A stretch of DNA of 64,000 nucleotides from Enoplosus armatus. Its lineage: Eukaryota > Chordata > Actinopteri > Centrarchiformes > Enoplosidae. Shown in pieces: positions 50,808 to 64,000 of this stretch. Numbering within the stretch: the first letter of the stretch is position 1; each line of letters opens with the position of its first letter. The notes beneath the pieces were generated by a model. It worked only from the letters and a program-made list of their open reading frames with translations, was not told the origin of the DNA and made no database searches. The stretch lies in the NCBI RefSeq assembly GCF_043641665.1, contig NC_092200.1, forward strand, positions 14,159,694 to 14,223,693, given 5' to 3'. The translations under genes were made by a program, and so were the position numbers.

Positions 50808-51727
50808 CATGTACACACTGGTACATGCGCCTACCCACAACCGTCCTCTGTGCGCAGAGTGGAGGCCCAAGCTCCCGCAGTAACTGGGCTAACAGCATTT
50901 CACCAGAAATCAATGAAGCAAAATGTAGTTATGAAATATTCAGGTTCAGTCCTTGCTTGCCAGATGACTGATAAAGGAAGCAATCTAAAGCAGACTGGTC
51001 CCATGAAAACTAGACCGCATTGAATGCTAATTGGAGATATTAACCAGTAGTCTGTTCGGTATATGTTTAATTCACAGCACTATTTAAAAAATATAGAAAG
51101 ACTCAGTCTGGGCAAAGTATTCTGAATAAGCTCTTAAGCAATATTTTTTAAGTTAAATGAGGAAGCTCTTTTCAAGCTACAACTCCTGGTGCTTTGTCAT
51201 AGAAACTACTACTGAAACGTGTTTTGTTAAGCAAATGTGGAAACAAATGTTATTATTACATTTAGTTTATAAAGAATGTAGCTGCATCTTAATCACATCA
51301 ACCCTTTTCAGGTGCATCTATTATAGATGTAGTAAAGTCTCATGTGTTCCCATAAACATACAGATCATATACTGTTCTGTGACTACTCCAGCCTCTGGGG
51401 CTATGGTGTTCATTACACCCGATTATATTAAAAGTGTTGAAGGAAACCAGCAACATACTGATGGTTTTGCTATTCTTAGACCCTTATCAATACTCGGAAT
51501 AAAGATGAGGTTGATGCTAGGAGTATGAATATGTTTAGCGCATTTTATGGCAGCCTATGACAGGTTATATTTGTGGGTTAAGTTGAAATTTTGACTTTCA
51601 GGTGGCACAAGAGCAAGGCTTATGTCCAAAATATGAATGAAATATGAATGTTCTCAATCTCACCCCAAGGTTTTGATATTTCTGATGGTAGGATTAATAG
51701 AAAGGTAAGAAGGAACCCAACAAGTCC
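50808..51727. other. intergenic, no gene recognised
   Basis: The 123-codon frame at 51,157-51,528 has no known domain and no flanking splice logic. Confidence 0.45.
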
Positions 51728-52390
51728 ATGCTGTAGCCTCTGTGAGGCTGTACGTAGGCATAAAAGCCAGCACGGCAAAAAAACTTTACGACAATACGAA
51801 CAGGCTGATGCTTAGCAGGTATGATGTTCACCATGTTCAGTATCTTACTTTAGCTTGTTAGAACACAAACATTTGCTAATTAGCACTACATACAAAGTAC
51901 AACTCAGGCTGATGGGAATATCATTAGTTTTGCAGATATTTAGTCATAAACCGATGTATTGGGAAAAAGTACAATTTTCACCTGATGGTGGCGCTAAATT
52001 AAAAGATTACGAGATCACCAAAGTTATTATAATTCATCCTGAGGTCAGGGGGGCCCCAAAGTCTTCAAATGTATTCCCTGGGGAGCATAAATGTCCCTGG
52101 GGACCATCCTCTGGTGAACGTGATTATCTGCAGCTAATTTCACAACAATTAACCCTTAAATTTCAAGAAAACCTATAATGACCAAATTGTTAGTCAAGTA
52201 GAAATTGAACCTGATGGTCGCGCAAGATGAACATAACCAACATCAGGAATCATCCTCTTGGAACCATGAATTTCCAAAGCAAATTTCACAGTAATTTGGC
52301 CAGCAGTTGTCGACATATGTTGCGCTAGAGTCTGAAACCAAAGTGTCTGATACTGGCAGGTTGACCAAGAAATTGTTACACAAGCTTCAT
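51728..52390 (+). repeat. dispersed fish repeat family A, longest copy
   Basis: In order: GCCTCTGTGAGGCTGTACG, ATGTTCACCATGTTCAG, GCTGATGGGAATATCATTAG, CACCTGATGGTGGCGC, GATCACCAAAGTTATTA and TTCATCCTGAGG. The block is then partly repeated (CCTGATGGTCGCGC, ATCATCCTCTTGGAACC). The family has this internal duplication in other fish as I know it. Partner copies lie at 17,935, 60,073 and 63,190. A 107-codon frame across it is not a gene. Confidence 0.85.
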
Positions 52391-52634
52391 GTACACTATT
52401 TAAAGGGCCGACCTTTTCAAAGTAGGGGTGACATTGTTTGACTTCACATAGTCTAATCACATAATCTAATCTATAACTGACAGGAGATCATCCCAGATCC
52501 CTGAACTGATCTCTAAACCTCCGAGTCCATTCACTTTGATCCCTGATCCTCCTCTATCCTCCAAAAGCCCCAGAGGAGTTTGTGAAACAGAAACACATCA
52601 AGCAGATCAAACAGGGACCCTTCAATACTGAGAG

Positions 52635-52674
<40 letters not shown>

Positions 52675-55600
52675 AAGGTGAATGGGAATATGCTAGTAGA
52701 GGGGAGAATGGAAAGCAGTCAATGTATATGCGTGCATATTCATGTGTCATGTGTGCTTTCATACATGTATCTTTGTGTCCACTTTGTGTGTGTGTGTAAA
52801 ACAGAAAGTTTCTATACCATATGTATTCTTAGTTTGTGTGTGTGTGTGTTTGCACAGGACAAAGGTTCTGTGATATAGGATACAACCAGAATGTGGGGAG
52901 AAAGAGAGAGTTGGCAAACCCACTTGGCTAAAATTGCTTCCAGCTTTAAAAGAAAGGAGGAAATACCATTCTGGGAGAGAGATTCTCTGCGTCTGTGTTA
53001 AACATCATTGCCATTGTTCATGTCTGCAGAGTTTAAGCTGAAACACCTGCTCAAAGAGGCCCTGTCATGCTGAAAAGACAGTTTTTCTGTGTTCATTATT
53101 GAAGTTTGTCTTTCATACAAAAAGACTGGACTGGACAGAATCGTCATATAATGGCCTCTGTTAACCTGCTGGGGCCATTGGCATTTCGTTCGGCTCAGGG
53201 AGACAGAAATGTTCCACAGACTGAAGCGCACTGGCTGGTTAAGGAAAAAATCACAAGGATCTGTTTGTACTTAACATGTGATGCAGTCAGAATCTTGAAC
53301 ATTTAGCTACTTTTTCAAGGCTACTCAAACAACTGTTCTGTTTTTACAACTCACTGTAGAGAGGTGGGCGTGCAAGTTTACATAATCCTTTACTACTACA
53401 CAAAAGAGGCTTTAGAATCCAACCTCAGCTGGTGAGGTGGATTTAATAGATTACATTAATACGCAATCATCTGCTTTCAATTAATGTTTTTCTTGAAAAG
53501 AATATGGAAAGAAATCAATCGCAGTGGACACGGACACTTTTAGGATACACACACATTTATGCAGGATGGTATCTATGATAAGTACACTGAGGTCATGTCC
53601 TCAGTATGTTGGTGGTTGTGGAGGTTTTTGCAAGTGTAAAGTTACATTTTTGTGAAAATGGGAAGCCCTGTAACTTTAGCTACATTACTGCGTGATTTGG
53701 ATCAGGGCGAAGTAACGTAAGGAATGTTAAAATCACAAATGAGACAAGCAACGGGTAACAACGTAGGCCCCCAAGCTAGTTAACTGCCTGTGTATCTGTT
53801 GGAATTGAAGTAATATTATGCACAGTTTTTAGTACCTTCTAAGTCAGAACCAAGAATATATAGATTTTTTAGAAAAAATGAACTTTAGGAAATGTGTGTG
53901 TGATCAAATAGTATAACTATACTGGTTGGTCATTTTCCTAACTAACAAAGAAAAGAAAAGGTAAAAGCTGCATGTAGGACTAGTGACATCTGTATTTTAA
54001 CAATTCTGGCTATGGCCCTGCATGTATGGAAGTTAAAAACCTTGAGCACATTGTGTTAATATGTTCAGCTAAGCAGACATCAATTAAAAGGATTTGTGGA
54101 AGCTCAGTGTTCAGAATGTGCTGGCTGATTCAAAGTACAAATGCATTTTTGCGGTAGAGCATATAGAAAGCAGCTGAAAGGCAAATCCAATTAAATGGCT
54201 CCATATATACCAAGAAAAAAACCCTCTTCAGATTTTTCCTGAAAAGAGGCTTGTTGCTGATAAAATCAAGCCCACATATTGTGTATACCATACCAGTATA
54301 TATGTATAACTATCAAACTGTATTGAAACCATTTGGGAAGAATGTTCTGGTTTTGATGTCTTTTGATGATGATCAACGGACAGGTTGTGATGCCTTGTGA
54401 TGATCACTCAGTAGAGGACATAGTTCAACCCACCCACCTCGTCTTACGTGTGATTCTTTGGCTCTTCATCTCTTTCTTTCTCTACATAGAGTGTACAGTG
54501 CACATAGCATCATCGTCATCGGCCATTTGGGCCCAGACTGCAGCACCAGATGGATAAAACAAGAACCTTTAAGGCTGCGAAGGAAAAAGAACATTTTCTA
54601 ACTGGTGAGATAAGAGACAGGATGTTTTGACACATCCAACTACTTTTTACCAAATGGCCATTTGTACAACTAGTCTGATTTATCAAAAAAATAAATCATT
54701 TTTCCACAATATTATTCAAAGATTTACTTCAAGATGCAAGGTCAGTTTGTGACTCTTTGCAAGGGAAGAGGGGTAATTATAATTTGCTGAGATATTGATT
54801 GAATAATATGATGAATTGATCACAATGAATGTGTGCAATGACCTTAAAAGCAGATTTTAAAGGAGGTAAGGAGGTAAGTAACGTTGTACTGTTTATCTTT
54901 TGCTATGAGCTTTTTATGAGCAAGTCACTGAATATGTGTTCTGTCATAACACCTGTACAGTCGTTTAACTCAGCTGGAGCCATCTAATTGTTTCACCTAT
55001 ATGTTGTAATGTATTTTATCTTGTGGAAGAGTTTCAGCTTTCTTGACATGTGATGCAATATTACAAATGTTCCTGGTTGGAGTAGGTGTTTGTTACAGGG
55101 TAACATACAGGGGGTCGCTTTCAGCAGTGTTCATTTTGTCAATGGAAAAAGCAAAGTAAACCTTTTAAAACAAAATTTATTAAAGTTTTGCTCAGTAAAT
55201 AATAATTATCAAATGATATTTGCAGATACCTGTTAATAATAATGTCATTCAGCGACATATATTGTAGGTCCTGACTGGTAAAACAGTATCCTTCCCAGCC
55301 CAAAAATATATCTTCCTCAGTTTATTTAGCTGCTTCACCTGTTGAGCTAATAACTTCCAGGGACGTGGAAGGAAATTAAAAGAATTTATGGACTAAATAC
55401 ATAAAAAAGCTCACTTAAAATTGGAGATGCAGCAGCAAAACAGCTGGGACAAAACACAACAATGGTACCTTAAGGGTATTTTCCGTTGGTTATCATTCAT
55501 ATTTTTAGGCTCTTAGCAGAAATGAGTCCAAAATGAATGTAGGTAAACTATTTAAATCTTCCCCCATATGTTTGCTAATGTTGATGTTATCCGATCCAAC

Positions 55601-58600
55601 ATTTTAGCTAGCTTCTCATCATAAGCTCAGAGACCTCAGCACTCCATATATTACTCTGTTATTTGGTCACATAGAGTTCCCTATGCAAACCCAAGGGGAT
55701 TTTTCTTTTACTTGTTATCCAGCAGCAGGTTGTATCTTCAAAGGTTGTAAAAACCATCATATAACCTCGATGCACTTCCAGTTTCATCCTGCTTCTACAA
55801 AGCCATGTTGCTGCAAATACAGCTCTCTTGTGTGACTTTTAAATGGATCTATAGCCTAATATCCTCAGCATGCCCTCATGTTCACCCCAAAGGGCCTCTG
55901 AATAGATGGTATTCTTCAGTGTCTCATTGAGCCAATCAGTCATATGAAGAATAAGCAGTTTGAAGGCAGTGATACCCTTGGGGAGTATAATTAACCTAGT
56001 GAGTCTGCAGTTATAAGCAAGGATATAAGCAAGGATATGTATATGGAAGCACCAACCCTATGTTTGGCCTAATGAGACTGTTGTTGAAGCAGTCATTGAT
56101 CACTGGAGACTGTCATGATGATGGACATGTGGTGAGATACCTTACTGAGCTGTACGAAGATGAGCGAGACATTCTTTTGTTTACCATGACAACACAAGGA
56201 GTTAGAGTTAGATTTTATGTGGCGACCGGACATTTGAAATGCTGCTTTCAACCAAGTTAATGTGACAGGGAGGCAGACGGAAGACAAGTGAGGAACGAGC
56301 CCAGGATAGTGAGATGAGATGGTGACGACAGGTCAATGGAAACCTCATCAAGGGTGTGTCAGATATAAGTCAAAGACAGGACAAGGCTGTTGACAGGACT
56401 GAGTGCCATTCACTGCTATCCAACCCTCCCACTTAGATTTACGGTTCTCTTGCCCTTGACAAACTTGCCTTGAGACACACAGAGGATTGCTAGGAGCAGA
56501 GTTTGAGTTTGTACTGTAACATTGACGCGGCTAGACGAATTCTGAAACTTTCAGCTGAGAAACAGTTAAGTGCACATATTGAGCTAAATTGTAAACTGTC
56601 TCAGTTGACCTCCCTCTGAGCCACAGAAGCATTTCCTACCCGGTGAGTGCCATGCTTGTTGAATCAAATTCTACTCAATTACTTTCTCCTATAAGTGCAC
56701 CATGACGGCGGTGAAAATATACAGTACTGCAGGGCTCGCAGGAGTGGAGGGAGACGGGGCTCATTCTGACAATCTCCAGCAGAGTGTCTGGGGTTGATAA
56801 CACCCATAACCCCCCAGTGTGTCCAATTTTTCAAGGTTTCACAGGGTTTGGACATAAAAACACTCCCCCAAGGCAATCATACCAACTTGATTTTTACGCC
56901 ACAGTGTACTCTGACTCCATAAAATCATGTCCTCTCATAACTGGCAATGCTACCTAAGCAGCACTGTATTAGGTATTTTATTGATGATGATTAGGTGTTT
57001 TTCTTTTCCTCCAGCCACTTCCATGGCCCCTGCCTGCAGCGAGCATCACAAACAATAGGGGGTTAATGTCTTTTTATAGTGGTGGCTTCATAACTCCTTT
57101 CTGCGTATTAAGATTAGGTTTATTATTATTGCTCTCATAGGTGCACTGTCATCGTAAAAGTTTCCCCAATTCATTGATGCACAAGCAGCAGTGATGGCTA
57201 CAATGCGGGGTTTCAGCAAGTTCTGAGTGAACCTCAGACAGTTTGCCTGAAGGGGAGATAAAAAAAAATAATTGAAGAGCAACCTGTTGTTTTATGACCC
57301 TTTTCATATTTGTCAGAAAATAAACTTTGGAAGACTTCCAGCTTACTAACACAATATTTTCCACTGAACGCTGTATTACAACTGTTCCTAACTACTGGCA
57401 AGCAGTTTGCTGGATCATTTCATCTAATGTCTAACTCGTGATGTTCTTGGAAGAGCTCCTCTAATGTCTTGAAAATATAAAGATAATTGACAATCATCCT
57501 CTTGAAAATGTACTTTGAAGTTTGATAATGTCTCAGAAGACAAAAATGAAAGGAGGGGACCACCTAAAAAAAAACAAATCTCTCAAATCCTTCTGCTTTT
57601 TCAAAAGTCACCATAATGTCTCCCTCAGGTTCAGTATTGCTGCGCTTATTTTTAGCCGGACAACAGAGCTGACAAAGGTTGTTGCTTTGTCACTTGTTTG
57701 CAAGGTGCTTTAGACAGTACACCTCTCAGGATGAACAACATATAATCGTACAAAAGGTTGACTTGAAATAGGATGAAGCTCGACTGGAAGAGCTGTATGG
57801 GGCTAGTACTGCAGTCTGAGGAAATCTCAACTACATCAAATAAAATTTGAAAACTCCTCAGCTGGAGTTTGAATGTTACACAAATCTTCCACAATTTCGG
57901 CATTGTCTTTCTCCAGCAGACTGTTGAATTCAAACAGGGCATAACTCAGGCCAAGACTTTTATAACATTTTAATGGGAGCCTGTCTAAACCAGGTGCTTT
58001 GCCAGAGGGCATTAACTGAATGTCCTCCGAAATTTCCTCCTTGCTAAAATGAATATTTGGAAGAGCCGGTGTTCATACTCTGACACAGCAGGCTGAGAGC
58101 TCCCGTCCAAATATGTCATTAAATCTCCTCTTGAGCCTTTACTTCACTTGAAGGTGAAGAGGGATTTATAAAGCTCATGAAATGTGCTAATAATGAGTAG
58201 GTGAACATTGTTCAATAGGTCCTAGACTTTTTCCAATCATAGTTTAGCAACTGTATCTAGGCACAGCCGGACTGTCGAGCTTCAGATTTCTTCACATGAT
58301 GAAGCGGTGTATATGGGGCTGTAGTAAGAGTTTAGATAGTGGTTTCTTTTTTTAACCCTTTCCGAACCCCAAAATACAAGTGCAAAGAAAGGATTAAATA
58401 GCGTTTGTCTGCTCTATCATAAGCTGAAAACATTAGCATGTCCAGTTAGCTAGCTTACTACCAACAGTATTAACCTAAACCAGCATAACTTAACGCCAGA
58501 GGCATTTCATTCTACATTATTTTGTGGTGTCACAAAAAAGTCATCAAGTGCACATTAAGACTTCTTTACAGGGTTCTTGTTTTCAAGCCAGTCAGCTTGA

Positions 58601-60070
58601 AAGAGCCAGCCGGCAATTTCCAACTAACTCATGAAGCTAACATAGCTTCATTAGCTTGCCAGCTACAGCTGATAAAATCTGTGAGCAACAGTTTGGACAT
58701 TTCATTCTCATACTGCAGTCATATTGTGCATTTAATGAATATTTCTTTCTCAAAAGTAACTCTTTCAGTTTTAGAATCACCAATAACTTTCTTTCATGAA
58801 GAAATACATATTGCAGGATAGATATTCAGGAAGTCTTGAGGCAACTTTTTCATCAAAAGTTGAGAAAACCCTATTCCTCCATGGCCAGATGTTTGGTCTT
58901 GGTTTAAGCTGTTGTCGAGTTAGAAGAAAAAGCTGTACTGTTCAACGCTAGTTTTCTCTGACAACCTGGGAAATGCAGCTGATGCCTGTACAGAATGTGA
59001 GGGAGGATATGTTTTGAAAATGACCTGTAATCCAATCCAAGTTCCTCACTTCCTCCCTGATGGGATTCCCTCGCCGGCCTCGGTTGTTTTCATTTTTGAC
59101 AACATGCTGAAGCACATTTCATCTCCACAGTGAGCGACCTCCTCTATAGGATCATCCAGTGCATGTTACGCTGATGTTGCTGAGCCAGGTGCTCTCGTTG
59201 AAAGGAGAACATGCAATTTCAGCATGGTTGTCTCCTGTGGTGAGCATACCACAGGCTTTTACAACAACAAGTTTTACCAACTGAGCAGCACAGGACCAGA
59301 GTGTTCATAGCTGGGTACTCTGATTATACTGTATCATCAAGATTAGACTTTCAAACCAATTCACAAAATGAAGGAAAATACAAAGGGGGCTCTGAACCTG
59401 TATTTATTAAGGTTATGAATGAGAAGGAAAGTGGCAGGAGGTAAGCCTGTGCACAAGGCAGAAGGCTGTGCACAGTGTCTGAAAATGTTGAATATAAATG
59501 AATCCCACAGTGCAGAGACATGCATTTTACAACATTTACTCCTCTGTGACATGAGTAACGTAAACTACTGTGTATCTTAGTTTTTTGGAGCCAGAAGTAA
59601 CTATATTTGGACAAGAGGGTGGAGCTGTGGATCTGAGAACCCGAGGACACTATGCACGCCCTCCTATACCGGCAACCTGACTGCACCATGCTCCTGACTA
59701 CGCCATGCAAAGGCGCTGCTAAATGTACATCAAGTTAAATGTGCAGTATTCTGCTGTTAACTGTAATGATTTATTCCAAGTACAGGGGTATGGTTGTTTA
59801 TGTGTTGGGCTTTAGAGAATATAAAGATGCCGATGAAATAACAGACACTGAGATTAAATATACATTTATTATGTCCAAACATTCTGCAGAGAGCGACCTG
59901 TCAACAGCAACAGCAAATACCTCTGTCTCATCATTTCTCCTGTTGAACAGGATATTTACACCTGGCTGCTTGTCCTGCCATGCAGGACCTGCAACATTAG
60001 CTTTTTTGTTAGAAAAGAAACAAGACAACAACAAGTACAGTTACTGTATGTTTGAAATACAAAAATACTG
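52391..60070. other. intergenic, no gene recognised
   Basis: (GT)n at 52,636-52,673, with shorter GT runs at 52,785 and 52,837. Frames such as 57,652-57,942, 59,351-59,710 and 59,739-60,089 show no known motif. No RNA gene or intact element was seen. Confidence 0.5.
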
Positions 60071-60072
60071 GT

Positions 60073-60200
60073 ATCACCAATGTCAGTAGGCTTTGTCCTC
60101 TGGAGGTCAAGTCTGAAAATTCATGACAATCCCTCCAGTAGAGCTGAGATATTGCTGAACGTGTTGGACCAACTGGACAAAACAGCCATCTCTAGAGCCA
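60073..60200 (+). repeat. dispersed fish repeat family A, 3' fragment
   Basis: ATCACCAATGTCAGTAGG, then TCCTCTGGAGGTCA, TTCATGACAATCCCTCC and GAGATATTGCTGAAC follow the order of family A's 3' part. Confidence 0.7.
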
Positions 60201-63185
60201 GAGTTTCAACATGTATGGGGGTTTGATTTACATATATAATAAACATAATACATATAAATATATTAAGTACGTTTCGTGGCAAGAAAGCATGGCTGTCAGC
60301 AATGAATTTCTTTGGTTTAACTTTGTGGTTAAAGCAACTCTCTGCAGCTCTGTGTCTATCTGCTTACTCTACTGGACACAGATTACAGCAGAAGGTGTTC
60401 ATTGATTTTTCCTCTTTTTGCCCTGCAGTAAATTTTTCTGCAAAAGGTAGGGTGCACAGCTAAAGCTTCCTTCGCCTGCAACGGCTCCATCTGGGCACCA
60501 AATGACGAGTGGGTGGAGAGGGGGAGAGAGAGAGAGAGTGAGAGAGACAGAGAGAGAGAGAGAAGTGTGCAAAGTGACCAGAGTCCCTCCCCAATGTCAG
60601 CTCTGTAACAGAGACAGATTGCAGTGGGAGGGACATGTCCCATTTCTGAGTGTGAGTAACATTGAAAGCAGATGACAGCGTGATCTCAATCAAAGAGGCT
60701 GTCAGGGATGGACGGATGTACAGAGAGAGACTCCGAGCCAAGGCGTCCAATGTAACAGTGCACACACAAAAACAAAGAGTTTTGCAGCTATTGTGCACAT
60801 ATTTTTCAAAGAGGACATATTTGTGGAAACATTGAAGCTTCAAGCCTCTGGTGCTAACTGAAACTCCACAAACATGATTGAACAGCCTCCTGCGTGCACA
60901 ATCCACTGTTGCAACAATCCCACTTTTAGTTTGTCAGTGTAACGTCTCCTGGCAACCAGTAATCAGATACAAAAACATCTTACAACTAACATCACTGTCT
61001 AGGCAGGCAAGAGGAAATTAAGACTTTTGTAAATTAAGAGTAAATTTTGTGGAAACAGTAAATATGGAGATATTCACAATTCATATAATACTGAATATTA
61101 ATATAATACTGAGCAGCTTCAATCCAAAATCTCAGCAACTGTCTCCAGATCAAGTCTTAAATGGTGTTTGCATGTTTTGAACCTTTCTATTCTCCCAGTA
61201 ACCCATCACACTGGCACCCATGTGGCTCTGTGGTACCAGCAGAGTTTATGCCATCCCACTTGGAACATCTGCCCTGCAGCTGGATACAATACCCACCAGA
61301 CAAATCGTAAAGGACCCAATCAGATAATCCAATTCCACCTGGCTGTCCAAACAACCGACTGAGCTGCCCAGATGGTTATTAGCCATTGATTACAGCACTC
61401 ACAGATTGCCTATCATAGCGTTAGATAAAGCTCTAAGCCCCCATGTGCTGCATGCCCATAGTGGGTCAAATGGATAATAATGTAGATAGCTGTTATGCTG
61501 TTTGGCTCGGCAGCAGGCGACCAGTGGAGGACAACATTCACTGGATTCATTACAAAACAGAATGGGAGCAATTGAGCATTATTACTGTCAAATATTACTG
61601 TTTGCTTTTATAATGGGGATTAATGATGATGAGGAACTCGGCCTCCGAAGTCCATCAAGTGAACGCGCAGAACAGCAAACACACATATGCACACCAAACA
61701 CACGTATACACTCTCACATTCCCCAACAAATTGATGGTGGTCCCTACACTCAGAATATATTGTCATCTCTCATCTCTCTCTCTCAGGCTTTCTGTAAGGA
61801 CATAAAGAAACAAATATTGTAACTATGCAAACTTTGAGCCTCCATCTGCATGCAGACGCCTGTTTGTTGATTGGTTGAACTTATGTACGTTTGTTCATCT
61901 GAACACCCTCTAGCTTCAAAATATTCAATACATAGATAATGTCATATTGGCAGATACCTTCAACTGTCTGTTTCAGACAGGCCTGACCTTTTAAAATGAA
62001 TATATCTTCTTATCATGAATACAGTTTTCATAGATTAGTTTGAACCTGTGCTGCTGCCACGCTGCATGCTCCCTCTTGGCTGTGTTTATTTGCTGTGGCA
62101 TTTTGATGCGTCCTGCTTTACCCCTGTTCATCGGGGCCAGCTCATCATCCAGCATGGGGAGCACTCGAGACGACCCAAACAAAGGGCAAAAGTCTGTTCT
62201 CCCACCCGTGGTCAACAATCCTCACCTAATCCACAAACATATTTGGGGTTGAATAATAAAATATTGTACACTCTGTCTGGTTCGGTCTGACACCATCAGC
62301 TGCTGTCACAGTGCTCACCTCTTCTATATACATCTATCTATATATCTATCTAATTATGTTATGTTTTTATAGGCACACTTGCCTACTTGCCTGAAAATAT
62401 TGGAGCATGACCATGTTGTTTAGTAATGTTAGTCATGCGTTATGTCATGCGTAATCTTATTGTATATGGAATATTGTGCAGACCTAATGTTTTTAATTGA
62501 TCATGTAAAGTTATTTTTTATGTTTTTACTGTGACATTTAAGTCAAAACACATTACTAACTATCCATGGATGCATGTGTTATGTTATCACCTTAGAGACA
62601 TTTCCTCTTAAAAGTCTCCCAGTGTCATAAAAAAAGACTAACATAAAGTAAATATCAGAGGATGTGACCTATTACGTCCTAGGTGGAGGGATCCAACACT
62701 GATGCAACACACACATAAACACTTTGTACATCATCCTCTCCCCAGTTGGCAGTTTGGTTTATGAGTCAGGGTCATAAACAGCAGGTGAACTTCCTGTGAT
62801 GCCATCACATGTGTGTGTGTGTGTGTGTGTGTATGGGGGCTGCCAGGAAATGACTCGTAGTCTAGGGGGTGATGCTGCCAGGTTGCTCTCGGACAACAAC
62901 CACACACACATACACTTTGTCTGGGCATGTATCTATCCGTGAGGCTCCCATATGTTTCTTAACACAACCTCTATCCCTTGGGACATGATGCTTGATGTCC
63001 TCTCCATATGGACCACATGATCTCAGGTTGCTGCAAGCGGGACAAGGTTGTGGAGGCCAGTGGAGTTGCAAAATTAATACAGAGCTTTTTTTCTGCGATT
63101 GGGAATTTGGCAAACTATAGTCCCTGAAAACTTCAAATCTTAAATAAGCAACAATCAAAGTTCAAACAAGAGTAACTCTACCACG
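60201..63185. other. intergenic, no gene recognised
   Basis: (GA)n low complexity at 60,516-60,563 and (GT)n at 62,809-62,832. A minus-strand 148-codon frame at 60,460-60,906 runs through the GA tract and codes Ser/Leu low complexity only. Confidence 0.5.
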
Positions 63186-63189
63186 CCAC

Positions 63190-63520
63190 ACTAGCAGCTC
63201 TGGCTGTACTCAAGCACAACTGTGCTTTGAGCTAAATGCTAATGTTAGCATGCTAACCTGCTCAGGATGACAATGCTAACATGCATGTTTAGCAAACTAT
63301 AATTGCCATGTTCACCATCTTAGTTTAGCACATTAGCACTTGTACAGCTGAGGCTGATGGGAATGTCATTAGGTTTGCAGGTATTTGGTTGTGAACCAAA
63401 GTATTGAAGAAATTAAGCTGTGTATCTTTTAGTGGTGCTCAAAGAAAAGTCAGGGGACCATGAATGAGCTATTTCAGAAAGGACCAAAGTGGCCGCTCCA
63501 CTAGTGTGGCTAAAAAGAAT
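63190..63520 (+). repeat. dispersed fish repeat family A, 5' copy
   Basis: GCTCTGGCTGTACTCAAGCA, GAGCTAAATGCTAATGTTAG, ATGTTCACCATCTTAGTTTA, GCTGATGGGAATGTCATTAG and AGTCAGGGGACCATGAATG match the order at 51,728-52,390, with an internal deletion in the 3' half. Confidence 0.85.
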
Positions 63521-64000
63521 CATTACTTATTATTTTTCTATTAAAAAACTTGAACCTGACATCACACTCTGCCACTTTGGCAGTCCTACGTCAGTTCAAA
63601 GTCTGAGCTGCAGGTGCTCTCTTTAAAATAAATATTTTAAGGATGGCATTATTTGGTGTGAACAAGCCCTCTCCTCTCACTGCTCCCAGTCGTGCTTCCA
63701 CTTCCACCAACTGAAAGCTGGCAATGATTTCAGTCAGGAACATGTTCTTGTATCTGTGTCACAGTGAGACATAACACTAAACCCTCTGTGCTCCCTCTGA
63801 CTCCTCACCAGTGTTCTCTATTCACCCAGCTTATTAGTAAGCCACATTTCCCTTAATGATCACAGCCTGGAAGTATTTCTCTTCATATCAGCTGCACATC
63901 TTTAGCATAGCCTCTTTATAATGTGTTTCTTCACTGTTTTTTGCAATTTTGTCTTTGAAAGCCCTCGGCTTTTTGCTTACAATTAACATTTTTAAAGGCC
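63521..64000. other. intergenic, no gene recognised
   Basis: No reading frame, RNA gene or repeat that I can identify up to the window edge. Confidence 0.5.

Noticed and set aside
60460..60906. 148-codon minus-strand frame, the longest in the window
   Set aside because: It owes its length to a GA/CT low-complexity tract that codes Ser/Leu repeats; nothing resembles a protein domain.

Overview
The window is a piece of a teleost fish nuclear genome, most likely a percomorph. It has spliced genes with GT-AG introns of 80 to 1,000 bp, an AT-rich background, many CA/GT microsatellites, and several dispersed repeats whose sequence matches what I know of percomorph fish genomes. No bacterial, viral or organellar gene was seen. 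None of the long reading frames outside the three genes below resembles a known protein.

Layout. 1-6,100: non-coding, with diverged transposon fragments (a dispersed repeat at 1-225, a reverse MITE-like copy near 500-655, and an L2-type LINE 3' tail at 4,495-4,724). 6,161-9,257: a nine-exon gene for the C11orf65/MFI family, behind two tandem X-box-like sites. 10,307-11,310: a four-exon cytidine deaminase gene (cda) with all zinc ligands intact. 11,929-12,000: a tRNA-Cys(GCA) gene on the minus strand. 12,286-14,652: a six-exon proteasome maturation protein gene (pomp), 141 residues. So three plus-strand protein genes and one divergent tRNA gene lie within about 8.5 kb.

14,900-64,000: about 49 kb with no recognisable coding exon. 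It holds a possible orphan promoter or first exon (15,820-16,490), a 348-bp solo LTR with a perfect 5-bp target-site duplication (24,806-25,163), a 42-bp minisatellite, at least six dispersed repeat families in two or more copies, microsatellites, and a few AT-rich stretches that could be conserved enhancers but cannot be judged without alignment.

The genes do not form a pathway. MFI-family proteins are linked to mitochondrial fission and to testis or ciliated cells, CDA salvages pyrimidine nucleosides, and POMP assembles the 20S proteasome. The most useful observations are the paired X-boxes at mfi, the tRNA/pomp divergent promoter interval, the solo LTR, and the in-frame upstream exon candidate of cda. 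I found no clear sign of a wholly new biological system.
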